A stretch of 64,000 bases of DNA from Oceanisphaera avium (GCF_002157875.1 NZ_CP021376.1:62001-126000); one strand, 5' to 3'; positions 1 through 9,746 are shown, numbered from the stretch's first letter. The notes: generated by a model not told the origin, from the letters alone. Program-made: numbers and translations.

Positions 1-1293
1 TCAGACCGTCGTCACTCTCCTAAAGGCCGCGCCGGTTTAACTCGGGAATGGTTGCGCCAACTTTCTGCTCAAGGCTTTGATCCTATGGCCGAAGAAGCGG
101 CCATTATGAGCGGGCGCACCAGCATGAAAGCACTAGTGGAGCGCATTAAATTTACTTGGCAAAAACGCCGTGGCGACTATGACTTCTCCCATGAAGTGAA
201 AGAGGCCATGGATGGCTGTTTGGCGTGTAAAGCCTGCTCTAGCCAGTGTCCCGTTAAGGTGGATGTGCCAACCTTTAGAGCGCGTTTTTTACAGCTTTAT
301 CACCAGCGTTATCAGCGCCCGCCAAAAGATTATTTAGTGTCAATGGTGGAGTCTTACACGCCGTGGATGGCAAAAATGCCCAAGCTGATTAATCCACTCA
401 TGAACAATCGATTAGTCAAAGCCAGTGCCAGCTCGTTATTGGGTATGGTGGACATGCCATTGGTGAGTGAGCCAAGTCTTGCCAAGCAGTTAGAAGAAGG
501 GGGCCATTCTCGGTTTGATTTAGCCGAACTTAGCCGCTTAAGTGACAGTGAAAAAACCAAAACCGTACTTATTATCCAAGATCCTTTTACTTCATTTTAT
601 GATGCTAAGGTGGTGTTCGACTTGGCAGAGCTGGCACGCCGTTTAGGCTTTAATCCAATAGTCTTACCCTTTAAACCTAACGGTAAACCGGCGCACGTTA
701 AAGGCTTCTTGCGCCGCTTTGCCAATATGGCCGCCGACAGTGCTCAGTTTTTAAATAATTTGGCACGCTTAAACATTCCTATGATGGGTGTGGACCCGTC
801 ACTGGTGCTGTGTTATCGCGATGAATATAACAAAATCTTAGGCGCGGCAAGGGGCGAGTTTGAAGTACTCTTGCCTCAAGAGTGGTTATTACAGCAATTG
901 GCGACCATTCCAGTGCGTGACAAAGCGGGGGAGCCTTGGTACCTATTTGCTCATTGCACCGAAAAAACCGCTAAGCCCACCACTCATCAAGACTGGGCTG
1001 GTATTTTTGCGCACTTAGGTGCTGAGCTTGAAGCGGTACCGGTGGGTTGCTGTGGTATGGCCGGCACGTATGGTCATGAGCGCGAACATGTGGAAGGCTC
1101 AAAACAGTTATACACCATGAGCTGGGCCGAGCCATTACGCAAACGCCCCACCGAGCGCTGTTTAGCCACCGGTTTTTCTTGTCGTTCACAAGTAAAACGT
1201 ATCGAAGGGCAAGGTATTCAACATCCGGTGCAGGCGCTGTTGCATTTATTAAGGAGCGCCCAGCCACAATCACCCAGCACCGAAGTACCATAA
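1..1293 (+). CDS. ydiJ: YdiJ-type FAD-linked/Fe-S oxidoreductase, C-terminal part (5' end outside window)
   Basis: The frame is open from base 1, so this is the last ~430 residues of a protein that starts upstream. A ferredoxin-type cluster C-L-A-C-K-A-C-S-S-Q-C-P lies near base 217, followed by a cysteine-rich domain with the HCTEKT and GCCGMAG motifs typical of the C-terminal half of GlpC/LutA-type oxidoreductases. The E. coli homologue YdiJ (about 1018 aa) has an N-terminal FAD-binding domain fused to this part and oxidises D-2-hydroxyacids such as D-2-hydroxyglutarate. The FAD domain is not visible here. A TTG at base 52 could be read as a start but has no ribosome site, and the frame continues upstream without a stop. 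Confidence 0.85.
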   Translation, partial: SDRRHSPKGRAGLTREWLRQLSAQGFDPMAEEAAIMSGRTSMKALVERIKFTWQKRRGDYDFSHEVKEAMDGCLACKACSSQCPVKVDVPTFRARFLQLYHQRYQRPPKDYLVSMVESYTPWMAKMPKLINPLMNNRLVKASASSLLGMVDMPLVSEPSLAKQLEEGGHSRFDLAELSRLSDSEKTKTVLIIQDPFTSFYDAKVVFDLAELARRLGFNPIVLPFKPNGKPAHVKGFLRRFANMAADSAQFLNNLARLNIPMMGVDPSLVLCYRDEYNKILGAARGEFEVLLPQEWLLQQLATIPVRDKAGEPWYLFAHCTEKTAKPTTHQDWAGIFAHLGAELEAVPVGCCGMAGTYGHEREHVEGSKQLYTMSWAEPLRKRPTERCLATGFSCRSQVKRIEGQGIQHPVQALLHLLRSAQPQSPSTEVP

Positions 1294-1405
1294 AGAGCGC
1301 TGTTTGTTGTTTAGCCTTCATCCTGATAAGGCTCTGGTTTAAGGTTTGTATTAGCTAGGCGCTAGTGAGTTGTACATATTATCAACAATATTTTAAGGGA
1401 ATAAC

Positions 1406-1645
1406 ATGGGGTTAATTTTAGGGTTAATTATTGGTGGCTTGGCCGGTTGGATTGCTGGCAAGCTCATGAAAGGCGAAGGTTATGGGGTATTAGGTAATAT
1501 TTTACTGGGTTTAGTGGGCGGCTTTGTTGGCAGTATCGTCTTTAGGTTAGTCGGCATTGCCACTACTGGTGTAATTGGCTCTTTGATGATGTCCACTCTA
1601 GGCGCTGTGTTGCTTATCTATATTGCGAAAAAATTTAGAAGCTAA
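1406..1645 (+). CDS. GlsB/YeaQ/YmgE family small membrane protein
   Basis: A 79-residue, almost wholly hydrophobic, glycine-rich protein with about three membrane segments. The repeated G-L-x-G-G and G-x-x-G patterns and the length match the transglycosylase-associated (YeaQ/YmgE/GlsB) family of the inner membrane, which is linked to general stress responses but has no known reaction. The ATG follows an AAGGGA ribosome site. It is preceded by about 110 bp of noncoding DNA and looks monocistronic. Family assignment is good; function is not known. Confidence 0.8.
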   Translation: MGLILGLIIGGLAGWIAGKLMKGEGYGVLGNILLGLVGGFVGSIVFRLVGIATTGVIGSLMMSTLGAVLLIYIAKKFRS

Positions 1646-1649
1646 TAAT

Positions 1650-1700
1650 GAAAAAAAGAAGGGGGAATAGTGAGGAGTTAGCGGCCAAGAGGGGGCTGGC
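1650..1700. repeat. Degenerate heptad tract after the glsB-like gene
   Basis: Just after the stop codon the sequence runs as imperfect 7-base steps of the GGGAATA/GTGAGGA kind. The same class follows the genes ending at 41827 and 30753. Short and degenerate, so weakly supported alone. Confidence 0.35.
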
Positions 1701-1896
1701 AACATTTAGGTATGACCTTAGTTCATGCCGTCCTTGAGCTATTCACCCCTTATGCTATAAGAGTGAGATGCTTTCACTACTCGCGAATGTCATGCTGTGA
1801 TGTTTCACATCCCCAATCCCCAATAGACAAATAATGCTGGACATTCTGTGTCGTTTGACAGAGAATGCGCCCTCAGCCCAGAAGGGCATGACCTTT

Positions 1897-1912
1897 TGTG
1901 ATGTGGGTCACG
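1897..1912. promoter_or_regulatory. CRP/FNR-family-like operator upstream of deaD
   Basis: TGTGA-TGTGGG-TCACG matches the CRP consensus TGTGA-N6-TCACA with one mismatch. It lies about 470 bp before the deaD start, which fits only if the transcript has a long leader. Seen in sequence; activity is inference. Confidence 0.4.
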
Positions 1913-2280
1913 ATAATTTAGCTATATGTAATAGCGCTAACTATCGTTATAACCCGCCTATTCGGCATGCTACAGATGAAGCATGGTTTAAATAAACCAG
2001 TTTCATTAAACCCTGGGTTTACGTAGCTGCCAAAGTATGTGCGTTGAAGCGGGTTATATTGCGTTTTTTAGGAACATAACGCATCACGTCCGCGCCAAAC
2101 GACGCGACCCTTATCGGGTTGCCCGTCCCCTCCATTGGGCGCGACGACACAAGTCTGGCAGATCGACATTCATGATGAGAAAGACGCGCTGATAGTTAAT
2201 CAGTACGTTCACCATGGCGGTGTTGAGACAAAAATGGCCAGATTAGCCTTGTGAATCTCAGTGTGTCACACACTCTGTAA

Positions 2281-2330
2281 AGGGAAGCCCTCACTTATGT
2301 GAGATGGGTTGTCCCTGGCCTTTTACTGTA
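2281..2330 (+). promoter_or_regulatory. Hairpin in deaD leader, terminator-like
   Basis: AGGGA and TCCCT arms enclose a second stem CTCAC/GTGAG with a TTAT loop, followed by GGCCTTTTA. It lies about 40 bp before the start codon and could act as an attenuator or an RNA-stability element. The U-run is short, so strong termination is doubtful. Confidence 0.35.
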
Positions 2331-2367
2331 TCAGTCCGCCGACATTCTATTTATTCGGAACTGTTAA

Positions 2368-4122
2368 ATGACAAATTCTACACTTGTACTTGCTGAAAAT
2401 GCCCCTGCCTTTACTGAACTAGGTTTAGCTCCTGAAGTATTAAAAGCACTTGCCGATGCCGGCTATGTGAAGCCTTCTGCTATTCAGGCTGCTGCTATTC
2501 CTACTTTGCTGGAAGGCCGTGACGTTTTAGGCTTGGCACAAACCGGTACCGGTAAAACTGCAGCGTTTGCACTGCCGCTGTTAAGCACCATTACTGGTGG
2601 CAACGCCACTCCTCAAGTATTGGTATTAGCCCCCACTCGCGAGCTGGCTATCCAGGTTGCCGAGTCGTTTGAAGGCTATGCAAAATATCGTAAAGACATT
2701 CGTATTATGTCCATCTATGGTGGCCAAGCTTACGACACACAAATCCGCTCGTTAAAGCGCGGCGTTGATATTGTAGTTGGTACCCCAGGTCGCGTTATGG
2801 ACCATATGCGCCGTGGCACTCTTAAATTGGATAATCTGAAAGCCTTAGTGCTGGATGAGGCCGATGAAATGTTGCGCATGGGCTTTATCGACGACGTTGA
2901 GTGGATTTTGGAGCAAACGCCTGCTACTCGCCAAATTGCTCTGTTCTCTGCCACCATGCCACCCGTTATTCAGCGTGTTGCTCAAAAGTACCTGAACAAC
3001 CCGAAAGAAGTGCGCATTGAGAATAAAACTCGCACTAACTCCAGTATTCGCCAGCGTTACTGGTTTGTACGTGGCATGAATAAGCACGAGGGTTTATGCC
3101 GTTTGGTAGAAACCGAACAAATGGATGCCATGTTGGTGTTTGTGCGCACGCGTAAAGACGCCGAAGATTTGGCCGACATGATGAGCCGCGAAGGCCACGC
3201 CTGTGAAGCCTTGCACGGTGATATTCCACAAAAATTACGTGAAAAAGTGATTGAGCGTCTTAAAAATGGTCGCTTAAACATCTTGGTGGCAACTGACGTA
3301 GTCGCCCGTGGTCTAGACGTAGAGCGTATTAGCCACGTAGTTAACTTTGATATGCCACACGATAACGAGTCTTACGTACACCGTATTGGTCGTACCGGTC
3401 GTGCGGGTCGTGAAGGTGATGCCATCTTGTTTGTAACCGGTCGTGAAAAGCGCGGTCTGTTTAACCTTGAGCGCCACACTCGCCAACCTATCGAAGAAAT
3501 GCAGATGCCATCAGCGGATGAGATCAATAAGATCCGCGCAGAGCGCTTTAAGAATAAACTGCGTGTAAGCGTAGAAGCCGATGAAAAATCATTAGCACCG
3601 TTCGCTGAAATGATCGCTTCTTTAGAAGAAGAAGGGCTCGACAGCTCGCAGTTAGCCGCCGGTTTAGCACGCTTGTTACAAGGCGACCGTCCATTATTTA
3701 TGGAAGACCGCCCACAGGCAGCACGTCGTCCTGATGTTCGTGACAGCCGCGAGCGCAGTGATCGTCCTGCTCGTAGCCCACGTTCTGGTCGTGATAGTGT
3801 TGCCATGGAAACGTTTCGCGTTGAAGTAGGTCGTGTACACGGTGTTAAGCCAGGTCACTTAGTGGGTGCGATTGCTAACGAAGCCGATCTTGAGTCACGC
3901 TTTATTGGTCAAATTCAAATTCATGATGACTTCTCAACTGTTGATCTGCCACAAGGCATGACCTCAGAAGTACACAAAGTATTGCAAAACGTGCGTGTTT
4001 GTCAGCGCCCGTTAAACTTAGCTAAATACGAAGGTGGCCCACTGCCTCGTCGTGGTGCTGCTCCTCGTGGCGATGATCGCAAGCCGCGCTCACCTCGTCG
4101 TACCGAGCGCTTAAACGGCTAA
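2368..4122 (+). CDS. deaD: DEAD-box ATP-dependent RNA helicase DeaD/CsdA
   Basis: A 584-residue helicase with all core motifs: Q motif (PSAIQ, about 36-40), Walker A AQTGTGKT (57-64), PTREL (89-93), TPGR (139-142), DEAD (163-166), SAT (194-196) and HRIGRTGRAGR in the second RecA lobe. A DbpA-type RNA-binding domain (around VEVGRVHGVKPG) follows an Arg/Ser/Asp-rich linker, and the tail is basic. This layout is that of DeaD/CsdA, slightly shorter than the E. coli protein (629 aa). It unwinds RNA in ribosome assembly and mRNA turnover, chiefly in the cold. It is monocistronic, with a strong terminator 18 bp after the stop. Confidence 0.95.
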   Translation: MTNSTLVLAENAPAFTELGLAPEVLKALADAGYVKPSAIQAAAIPTLLEGRDVLGLAQTGTGKTAAFALPLLSTITGGNATPQVLVLAPTRELAIQVAESFEGYAKYRKDIRIMSIYGGQAYDTQIRSLKRGVDIVVGTPGRVMDHMRRGTLKLDNLKALVLDEADEMLRMGFIDDVEWILEQTPATRQIALFSATMPPVIQRVAQKYLNNPKEVRIENKTRTNSSIRQRYWFVRGMNKHEGLCRLVETEQMDAMLVFVRTRKDAEDLADMMSREGHACEALHGDIPQKLREKVIERLKNGRLNILVATDVVARGLDVERISHVVNFDMPHDNESYVHRIGRTGRAGREGDAILFVTGREKRGLFNLERHTRQPIEEMQMPSADEINKIRAERFKNKLRVSVEADEKSLAPFAEMIASLEEEGLDSSQLAAGLARLLQGDRPLFMEDRPQAARRPDVRDSRERSDRPARSPRSGRDSVAMETFRVEVGRVHGVKPGHLVGAIANEADLESRFIGQIQIHDDFSTVDLPQGMTSEVHKVLQNVRVCQRPLNLAKYEGGPLPRRGAAPRGDDRKPRSPRRTERLNG

Positions 4123-4140
4123 TACCGTTTAGCACGCACT

Positions 4141-4173
4141 AAAAAAGGCCTGTCAGCAATGACAGGCCTTTTT
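4141..4173 (+). terminator. Rho-independent terminator of deaD
   Basis: A near-perfect hairpin, AAGGCCTGTCA / TGACAGGCCTT with a GCAA tetraloop, flanked by A6 and T5. It can work in both directions but fits the end of deaD. Confidence 0.9.
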
Positions 4174-4268
4174 GTTTAGGTTGTTTGCAATACGTTCCTT
4201 AAGCCGGAACGTCAGGATCTCGCTGTTGCTCTTAATGACTGCTCTGCAACGAAGCCCGCTAAACCCAT

Positions 4269-4300
4269 AAAAAAATGCCGCCCTCAAAGAGTGCGGCGTT
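4269..4300 (-). terminator. Terminator of suhB
   Basis: On the minus strand GCCGC-ACTCTTTGAGG-GCGGC is followed by ATTTTTTTA. It lies about 45 bp after the suhB stop. Confidence 0.75.
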
Positions 4301-4312
4301 TATTATTTAGCT

Positions 4313-4337
4313 GGGCGCTGGGCGCTGGGCGCTGGGC
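4313..4337. repeat. Heptad repeat GGCGCTG, three units
   Basis: Three to four tandem copies of the 7-mer GGCGCTG stand just downstream of suhB. Single related pieces recur near 9610-9655 and 9725. This is one of several unrelated sequences in the window with a 7-bp period. Confidence 0.6.
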
Positions 4338-4343
4338 TCAAGC

Positions 4344-5147
4344 TTACTGAGAAAGTGACTCAGGTAAGTGCTCACGAATACCAGCTAGCATAATTTTTAA
4401 TACTTTAGGATTCGCGCATACTAAGTTACCGCTGCGCTCAAAGTTATGGCCACCGGCAAAGTCGGTAACAATAGCACCGGCCTCACGAGCAATTAAGCTG
4501 CCAGCGGCAAAGTCCCAAGGTTTTAAGCCTAATTCCCAATAGCCATCAACGCGTCCCGCGGCGACATAAACCAAATCTAGGCTAGCAGCACCGGCGCGGC
4601 GAATGTCAGAGCATTGCACAAATAAGTCTTTAAACATGCCCATATAAGCATCGAGATGGTGTTTTTGCTTAAAAGGAAAGCCAGTGGCTAATACCGCATT
4701 GCTTAAGTCTTTGGCCTTACCTGTACGAATGCGATAACCGTTTAATTGCGCGCCTGCGCCGCGGCTAGCAGTAAAAAGCTCATCACGAATAGGATCGTAA
4801 ACTACCGCTTGTTCGGTGCGACCTTTTACGCGCAACGCAATAGAAATGGCAAAATGCGGAATGCCTTTAACGAAGTTGGTGGTGCCATCAAGGGAGTCAA
4901 CAACCCACTGATAATCAGGGTTGCTGCCGGTGAGCTCACCGCACTCTTCACCAATAATGGTATGCTCTGGGTAGGATTTACGCAGCGTGTTAACCACGGC
5001 GTTTTCTGCTTCTAAATCGATATTAGTAACAAAATCGTTCTGGCCTTTTCGACTAATTTCTACGTTATCGGGGTTGGCGAAACCTTTGACGATAACTTGA
5101 CCAGCGTTACGCGCAGCGCGTATCGCGATATTGAGCATCGGATGCAT
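4344..5147 (-). CDS. suhB: Inositol-1-monophosphatase SuhB
   Basis: 267 residues when started at MHPMLNIA, exactly the E. coli SuhB length. An in-frame ATG 45 bp upstream would add 15 residues not found in the family. The Mg-dependent phosphatase motifs are present: GEECGE, DSLDGTTNFVKG and the C-terminal WELGLKPWDFAAG. The enzyme hydrolyses myo-inositol-1-phosphate, and in E. coli SuhB also joins the NusA/NusB/NusG rRNA antitermination complex. It is monocistronic with its own terminator. Confidence 0.93.
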   Translation of the reverse strand: MHPMLNIAIRAARNAGQVIVKGFANPDNVEISRKGQNDFVTNIDLEAENAVVNTLRKSYPEHTIIGEECGELTGSNPDYQWVVDSLDGTTNFVKGIPHFAISIALRVKGRTEQAVVYDPIRDELFTASRGAGAQLNGYRIRTGKAKDLSNAVLATGFPFKQKHHLDAYMGMFKDLFVQCSDIRRAGAASLDLVYVAAGRVDGYWELGLKPWDFAAGSLIAREAGAIVTDFAGGHNFERSGNLVCANPKVLKIMLAGIREHLPESLSQ

Positions 5148-5398
5148 ATGAGTGAACTCACTTGATGTTAAAGAACGAAATTTGAGCGCCATATTATACC
5201 TGTGAACGAAAACTAGGCAAGATATAAATCCCGCTCGCTAAGCTGTCTTAATCAAGCACGCTTACATATTCTTAGAAAAAATTCTTATAGTCATTTTATC
5301 GAAAAAATAAGAAAAAAAGCCTAGCAGTTACTATCTTTAAAGCGTTGATAAATGACTAAATTATTAAGTGTTTGTTGAGTAACAACTAAGGAGTGGCT

Positions 5399-5944
5399 AT
5401 GACCTTAGAAAATAATACTTCCTTATTAACTGCACGCTGGCAACGAGGAGCACGCTCAAGAAGACTGAGCGCGCTGGTTATTGCAGCTGTGTTACTGTCC
5501 CCTTTAGCGGCAGCTGAGAATAGCTTACGAGTGGGAGGGGGCGGCGGCTATGGCGCACACACTGTACAAATAGGTGGGCAGTGGACTCAGCAATGGCAGG
5601 GGCGCTTAAGCTATGGTGTGTTGGCAGAGGCGGCGGCTTGGCATGCCACTCATCATGATTTAGTGCAGCTAAGCTTAGTGCCGTTATTGCAATATAATTT
5701 TATGCCCAACGCAACTTGGCAACCGGTGCTGTTAGTAGGAGTAGGGCCGGCGTGGATAAGCGACACGCAGCTAGGGGAGCGAGACTTATCCAGTGCTTTT
5801 CAATTTAGTAGCCGTGCTGGCATAGGCTTAGTTAAAGAACGTCATAGTCTAATGGTGGAAGCGCGTCACTTATCTAATGCCGGCATCAAGCAGCCTAATC
5901 AGGGGATTAGCTATTGGAATTTAAGTTATGGTTATCGTTTTTAA
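5399..5944 (+). CDS. pagL: PagL-type lipid A 3-O-deacylase
   Basis: 181 residues from an ATG with an AAGGAG site 5 bp upstream. A GTG two codons earlier overlaps that site and is less likely. A basic N-terminus and hydrophobic stretch (about 23-39, ending LAAA) look like a signal peptide. The rest alternates like an outer-membrane beta-barrel and ends in the usual terminal Phe (YGYRF). The motif H157-L-S159-N160-A-G-I, then P-N-Q-G, is the PagL active-site signature (His/Ser pair). It would remove the 3-O-acyl chain of lipid A in the outer membrane. It is isolated from the O-antigen genes. Confidence 0.85.
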   Translation: MTLENNTSLLTARWQRGARSRRLSALVIAAVLLSPLAAAENSLRVGGGGGYGAHTVQIGGQWTQQWQGRLSYGVLAEAAAWHATHHDLVQLSLVPLLQYNFMPNATWQPVLLVGVGPAWISDTQLGERDLSSAFQFSSRAGIGLVKERHSLMVEARHLSNAGIKQPNQGISYWNLSYGYRF

Positions 5945-5970
5945 ACCGGTGAGAGCAGGGAGCACTAGCA

Positions 5971-6231
<261 letters not shown>

Positions 6232-6393
6232 CTACCACACTATTCACGCTTTTCTAAAATAGCGCCTATTGTGCGGCCAGTACGCCTTAGCTTGCAATAC
6301 TAATTACCCCTAGTCTGTGCATACTAGCTTTATCTGCGTGATAAGTAGTTAATCGCAAAGCGGGTATTTATTAAATACGATGAAAGGAGCATC

Positions 6394-7086
6394 TTGCTAA
6401 TAGAGATGAGTACTAGCACAATAAATGATTACTTCGCTTGGGGTTTAGCAATGGAACTGGCCAACTATAGACGAGAATATTTACAAGGTGGATTGCGACG
6501 TGACGATTTGCCAACCGAGCCATTAGCATTATTTGAAAAGTGGATGCAGCAAGCCGTGACGGCCGATTTGATGGATCCCACTGCCATGGTAGTAGGTACA
6601 GTAGATGCACAAGGACAGCCTTATCAGCGTATTGTGTTACTTAAACACTTAGATGCCCATGGCTTTGTTTTTTATACCAATATGGGCAGTCGTAAAGCCA
6701 GCCAGTTGGCGAATAATCCTAAGGTAAGTTTGCTCTTTCCTTGGCATGTGTTGGAGCGCCAAGTGCATGTTACCGGTCAGGTTGAGCGCTTATCTAACTT
6801 AGAAGTAGTGAAATACTTTAGTAGTCGGCCAAAAGATAGCCAAATTGGCGCTTGGGTGTCACACCAATCAATGCCTATTTCGGCGCGCGGTGTCTTAGAA
6901 GCTAAGTTTTTAGAAATGAAGCAAAAATTTGCCAAAGGAGAAGTGCCGTTACCGAGTTTTTGGGGCGGTTTTCGGGTAAAGTTTGACTCGGTTGAATTTT
7001 GGCAAGGCGGCGCAAATCGCTTACACGACCGCTTCTTATATCAGCGCCAAGCGACAGGCTGGTTAATAGAACGCTTAGCACCTTAA
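6394..7086 (+). CDS. pdxH: Pyridoxine/pyridoxamine 5'-phosphate oxidase PdxH
   Basis: 230 residues and strongly PdxH-like throughout: [69 protein letters not shown] and C-terminal LHDRFLYQR. It makes pyridoxal 5'-phosphate using FMN and O2. The TTG at 6394 has AGGAG 4 bp upstream. An ATG at 6406 (226 aa) lacks a good site but is a reasonable alternative, since the E. coli protein has 218 residues. It is monocistronic. Confidence 0.93.
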   Translation: MLIEMSTSTINDYFAWGLAMELANYRREYLQGGLRRDDLPTEPLALFEKWMQQAVTADLMDPTAMVVGTVDAQGQPYQRIVLLKHLDAHGFVFYTNMGSRKASQLANNPKVSLLFPWHVLERQVHVTGQVERLSNLEVVKYFSSRPKDSQIGAWVSHQSMPISARGVLEAKFLEMKQKFAKGEVPLPSFWGGFRVKFDSVEFWQGGANRLHDRFLYQRQATGWLIERLAP

Positions 7087-7175
7087 CTACGCTCTTAAAA
7101 GTAAAAGTCCTTTTGCCAAGCACTTTATTATAAGAGTCACACACCAGTACGGAGAATAATTTTTAAAGGTGTTTT

Positions 7176-7673
7176 ATGCTGATTTGTCGAACCGAGCGCC
7201 CCGGTGATGGTGAAGAAATAGATGAGCTAGTCTGTGCTGCTTTTGGCCAAGAGCAAGCCGGTGATTTGGTCTGGGCACTGCGTGAACAAGCTGCCATTAG
7301 CTTAAGCCAAGTGGCGGAATATGATGGTGCCATTATGGGGCATTTATTAATGAGCTCGGTATTTATTAACGGGGAAGACAGCGGCTGGTTAGCATTGTCA
7401 CCCGTGAGTGTATGGCCAGAGTGCCAAGGCCAAGGCATTGCCAGTGCTTTAATTCGCGCCGCACTAGATTGTGCCAATGAGCTAGACTGGGCAGGCGTTG
7501 TAGTCTTAGGTAAAAGTGATTTTTTTAGCCGTTTTGGTTTTAAGCCCGCCGCTGAATTTGGGCTTGAGTACTCTAGCGCTAACGAGACTTTAATGGCGAT
7601 GGCTTTTAAACAGCCTACTATCCGTGGGCAGGTGACTTATCATCCGGCCTTCGACACCTTGCTAGAAAAGTGA
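7176..7673 (+). CDS. GNAT N-acetyltransferase, YhbS-like
   Basis: 165 residues. The acetyl-CoA-binding signature appears as LALSPVSVWPECQGQGIASALI (Q-x-x-G-x-G/A), followed by LGKSDFFSRFGF, the usual beta-bulge and FGF region of the YhbS subgroup. The ATG follows AAAGGTG. The substrate cannot be inferred. It stands alone between pdxH and a repeat array. Confidence 0.8.
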   Translation: MLICRTERPGDGEEIDELVCAAFGQEQAGDLVWALREQAAISLSQVAEYDGAIMGHLLMSSVFINGEDSGWLALSPVSVWPECQGQGIASALIRAALDCANELDWAGVVVLGKSDFFSRFGFKPAAEFGLEYSSANETLMAMAFKQPTIRGQVTYHPAFDTLLEK

Positions 7674-7679
7674 AAAGTA

Positions 7680-8383
7680 AAGATAACACCTAAACCAGAT
7701 CCTGACGTTGGTCAGGATGAGGGCAGAGCCAAGATTTTAATGTGCGCTAGGATGACGGCTATTTCTCGTCATACCGGACTTGCTCCGGTATCTTCCCTGT
7801 CGTCATACCGTGCTCGCTCCGGTATTTTACCTATCGTCATACCGTGCTCGCCACGGTATCTGCCATCCCGTCATACCGTGCTTGCCACGGTATCTGCCAT
7901 CCCGTCATACCGTGCTTGCCACGGTATCTCGCTGTGAGTTTGTAAAGTCTAAAACGAGATCCTGACGTGCGTCAGGATGACGGCAGAGCCAAGATCCTAA
8001 TGTGCGCTAGGATGACGGCTATTTCTCGTCATACCGGACTTGCTCCGGTATCTTACCTGTCGTCATACCGTGCTTGCTCCGGTATTTTACCTATCGTCAT
8101 CCCGTGTTTACCACGGTATCTCGCTGTGAGTTTGTAAAGTCTAAAACGAGATCCTGACGTGCGTCAGGATGACGGCAGAGCCAAGATCCTAATGTGCGCT
8201 AGGATGACGGCTATTTCTCGTCATACCGGACTTGCTCCGGTATCTTACCTGTTGTCATACCGTGCTTGCTCCGGTATTTTACCTATCGTCATCCCGTGTT
8301 TACCACGGTATCTCGCTTTAGTTTTTAAAGTCTAAAACGAGATCCTGACATTCGTCAGGATGACGGCAGAGCCAAGATCTTTA
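7680..8383. repeat. Palindrome array, about 192-bp tandem units
   Basis: About 700 bp made of short palindromes of two families: ATCCTGAC/GTCAGGAT stems and ATACCG/CGGTAT stems, all framed by GTCAT at one end and ATCT or ATCTC at the other. Higher-order units start at about 7956, 8148 and 8339 (steps 192 and 191), each starting with GAGATCCTGACGTGCGTC. Open frames across it are repeat translations, not genes. It fills the whole gap to the roxA stop codon. Confidence 0.9.
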
Positions 8384-9523
8384 TTATTCTTCTTCAAAAT
8401 ACCAATAGCCTTGATTCACCAGCGGTAATAAGACTTCAAGCAAGGCTTGTGGCTCAGTTAAAAAGGCAATCTCGGGGCCGTGAATACGGGAGTGATCGCA
8501 CAACAGCGTGATGGCGCCGGCATCAGGCTTGGCTAACTGATAGCGCTCACCATCTAAATAAAATACCGCCTGTTCACCGGCCATATAAAAGCAGCGAGCC
8601 CCAGCTAAGCGATATAAATAATCGCCGTGATCGAGACGCAACACTAGCTCTTCCAAACTATAAGCGGGCTCTGCAGCTTCAAGATCTAAGTCGTGCTTAG
8701 CTTCAGAGATCATCTCGCCAAACCAGTCGGCAAGGCGCTGGGGATCAGCTAATAGCTCGGTCATTAAGCTCTTCACTTGCGCCAATACTTGCGGCTCAAT
8801 GCATCCGTGGGCGGTGGCGGCTGGCATATCAACATCATCAAAGCGGCGGCCGCCTAAGTCATTAGCTAATAGATGGTCGGCAAAGCTTGAGATTAAGTCC
8901 CGCGCATCGGGAGCACGAAAACCCACCGAGTAATTCATGGCCAGCGTTTGGGCATAACCTTCATGAGGGCAACCCGGCGGAATATAGAGCATATCGCCAG
9001 GCATAAGCACCTCATCGATGTCGGCGACAAAATCCTCACAATGGCGCAAAGTACCATTGGCGGCAAACTGCTCTAACTCCTGAGGTAAGCCTACTCGCCA
9101 ACGACGACTGCCGGATCCTTGAATAATAAACACCCCATATTGGTCGATATGCGGCCCCACGCCGCCACCAGGGGTAGAGAAGCTGATCATGACATCATCA
9201 AAGCGCCAACCGGGGATAAAGCGAAACTCATCGGCAAGCGCCTGCACCTCGGGGTGCCATTGATTAACCGCTTGCACTAATAGCGTCCAGTCGGTTTCAC
9301 CTAAATGATCGTAGCTTTCAAAGGGGCCGCTTTCGGCGTGCCAGCGATCGTCACTGCGCCATACGCGGCGCGATTCTACTTGGGGCTCCAAAGCTAGCCC
9401 TGCCAGCTCATCCGGGCTAAGAGGATCTTCAAAACCAGCAAAAGCCGACTTTAACAATAAAGGTTTTTTTTGCCAGTAATGAGCCAAGAAGTCCGTAATA
9501 TCGAGATTGAATGCGCTGTGCAT
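8384..9523 (-). CDS. roxA: Ribosomal protein uL16 3-hydroxylase (JmjC/cupin)
   Basis: 379 residues. The iron triad of YcfD/RoxA is in register with E. coli: H125-x-D127 (GPHIDQYGVF) and H187 (CPHEG). It is a 2-oxoglutarate/Fe(II) oxygenase that hydroxylates an arginine of ribosomal protein L16. The N-terminal LAHYWQKKPLLLK is the family's entry motif, and the C-terminal winged-helix part is present. AGGT lies upstream of the ATG. It is transcribed in the same direction as purB but separated from it by a terminator. Confidence 0.93.
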   Translation of the reverse strand: MHSAFNLDITDFLAHYWQKKPLLLKSAFAGFEDPLSPDELAGLALEPQVESRRVWRSDDRWHAESGPFESYDHLGETDWTLLVQAVNQWHPEVQALADEFRFIPGWRFDDVMISFSTPGGGVGPHIDQYGVFIIQGSGSRRWRVGLPQELEQFAANGTLRHCEDFVADIDEVLMPGDMLYIPPGCPHEGYAQTLAMNYSVGFRAPDARDLISSFADHLLANDLGGRRFDDVDMPAATAHGCIEPQVLAQVKSLMTELLADPQRLADWFGEMISEAKHDLDLEAAEPAYSLEELVLRLDHGDYLYRLAGARCFYMAGEQAVFYLDGERYQLAKPDAGAITLLCDHSRIHGPEIAFLTEPQALLEVLLPLVNQGYWYFEEE

Positions 9524-9694
9524 AGCTACCTATGGTCAAGGAAAATGTAAGATAAGAATAGTCAGCTATTATGCCAAGGCGTAGTAGAGATTGATAGATT
9601 AGGAAATACAGCGCCCAGCTTAGAGATTAAGAGCAGCGCCGAGCATCAAGCGCCCAGTTTAAAGATAAATAGCATTGTTCTGCAGGTTATGAAT

Positions 9695-9724
9695 AAAAAA
9701 ACCGAGCCAATTGGCTCGGTTTTT
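9695..9724 (-). terminator. Terminator of purB
   Basis: AAACCGAGCC-AATT-GGCTCGGTTT with flanking A and T runs, 22 bp after the purB stop. The symmetrical form could also work on the plus strand. Confidence 0.88.
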
Positions 9725-9746
9725 AGCTGGGCGCCTATTGCTGTAA

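Larger units (their letters stand above)
1700..2367 (+). promoter_or_regulatory. Long structured leader region of deaD
   Basis: About 670 bp without a credible gene precede deaD. It holds a CRP-like site near 1897 and several short hairpins: TGCGTT/AACGCA (about 2070-2093), AGTGTG/ACACACT (about 2258-2273) and CTCAC-TTAT-GTGAG (about 2290-2303). E. coli csdA/deaD is known to have a leader of several hundred bases tied to cold-shock control. A comparable long 5' UTR is therefore likely, but the transcription start cannot be placed from sequence. Confidence 0.5.

Noticed and set aside
3372..3806. 144-codon frame antisense to deaD
   Set aside because: Shadow of the Arg/Ser-rich DeaD coding sequence.
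7740..7965. Small genes downstream of the YhbS-like gene
   Set aside because: Frames consist of repeat translation (SYRARHG-type peptides) and stop at the repeat edge.
7680..8383. Integron attC cassette array
   Set aside because: No integrase, no attC core sites and no gene cassettes between palindromes.
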